5,601 bases of DNA from Chloroflexota bacterium. GTDB lineage: Bacteria; Chloroflexota; Ktedonobacteria; Ktedonobacterales; JACDGC01. The stretch spans positions 1-5,601 of the forward strand of contig JAKAOI010000179.1 in NCBI GenBank assembly GCA_021812265.1, read 5' to 3'. Under the pieces are notes generated by a model that worked only from the letters and a program-made list of their open reading frames with translations, ran no database searches and was not told the origin of the DNA. The first letter of the stretch is position 1. Each line of letters opens with the position of its first letter. Of the stretch, positions 5,601 through 5,601 are shown in pieces. A program made the translations under genes and the position numbers.

Positions 5601-5601
5601 G

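Overview
The window looks like chromosomal DNA of an anaerobic, amino-acid-fermenting bacterium. GC content is moderate (high 40s percent by eye). All full genes start with ATG behind purine-rich Shine-Dalgarno sites. A DUF4190-type small membrane protein and GC-rich intergenic hairpins (GGGGGC...GCCCC type) are reminiscent of Clostridia and related Firmicutes. That lineage guess is weak, because nothing in the window fixes the taxonomy.

Layout. On the minus strand, a MoxR-family AAA+ ATPase (152-1126) is followed after 5 bases by the start of a membrane protein that runs off the window (1-146), probably the DUF58-type partner usual for MoxR. A 436-base divergent intergenic region (1127-1562) holds two things. 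Next to moxR is a 151-base MITE-like element with an 8-base direct repeat at each end and 12-base inverted ends. Next to the plus-strand gene is a promoter with a CRP/FNR-type palindrome centred exactly at -41.5 from a predicted start. On the plus strand follow an acetate/4-hydroxybutyrate-type CoA-transferase (1563-2897), a structured 184-base spacer with its own possible promoter, urocanate hydratase hutU (3082-4764), a 266-base spacer with overlapping hairpins, and a small proline/glutamine-rich membrane protein of the DUF4190 type (5031-5519). A 30-base sequence upstream of this last gene recurs (26/30) at the right edge of the window.

Function. HutU performs the second step of histidine breakdown (urocanate to 4-imidazolone-5-propionate). 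The CoA-transferase belongs to the family that moves CoA between acetate and butyrate or 4-hydroxybutyrate. Both would fit fermentation of histidine through glutamate to short-chain acids, with the CoA-transferase gene under an oxygen- or catabolite-responsive CRP/FNR regulator. That link is inference: no other hut gene and no other fermentation gene is in view. The MoxR pair and the DUF4190 protein are probably unrelated to catabolism. I see no defence system, CRISPR array, RNA gene or new enzyme system. The most unusual content is in the intergenic DNA.
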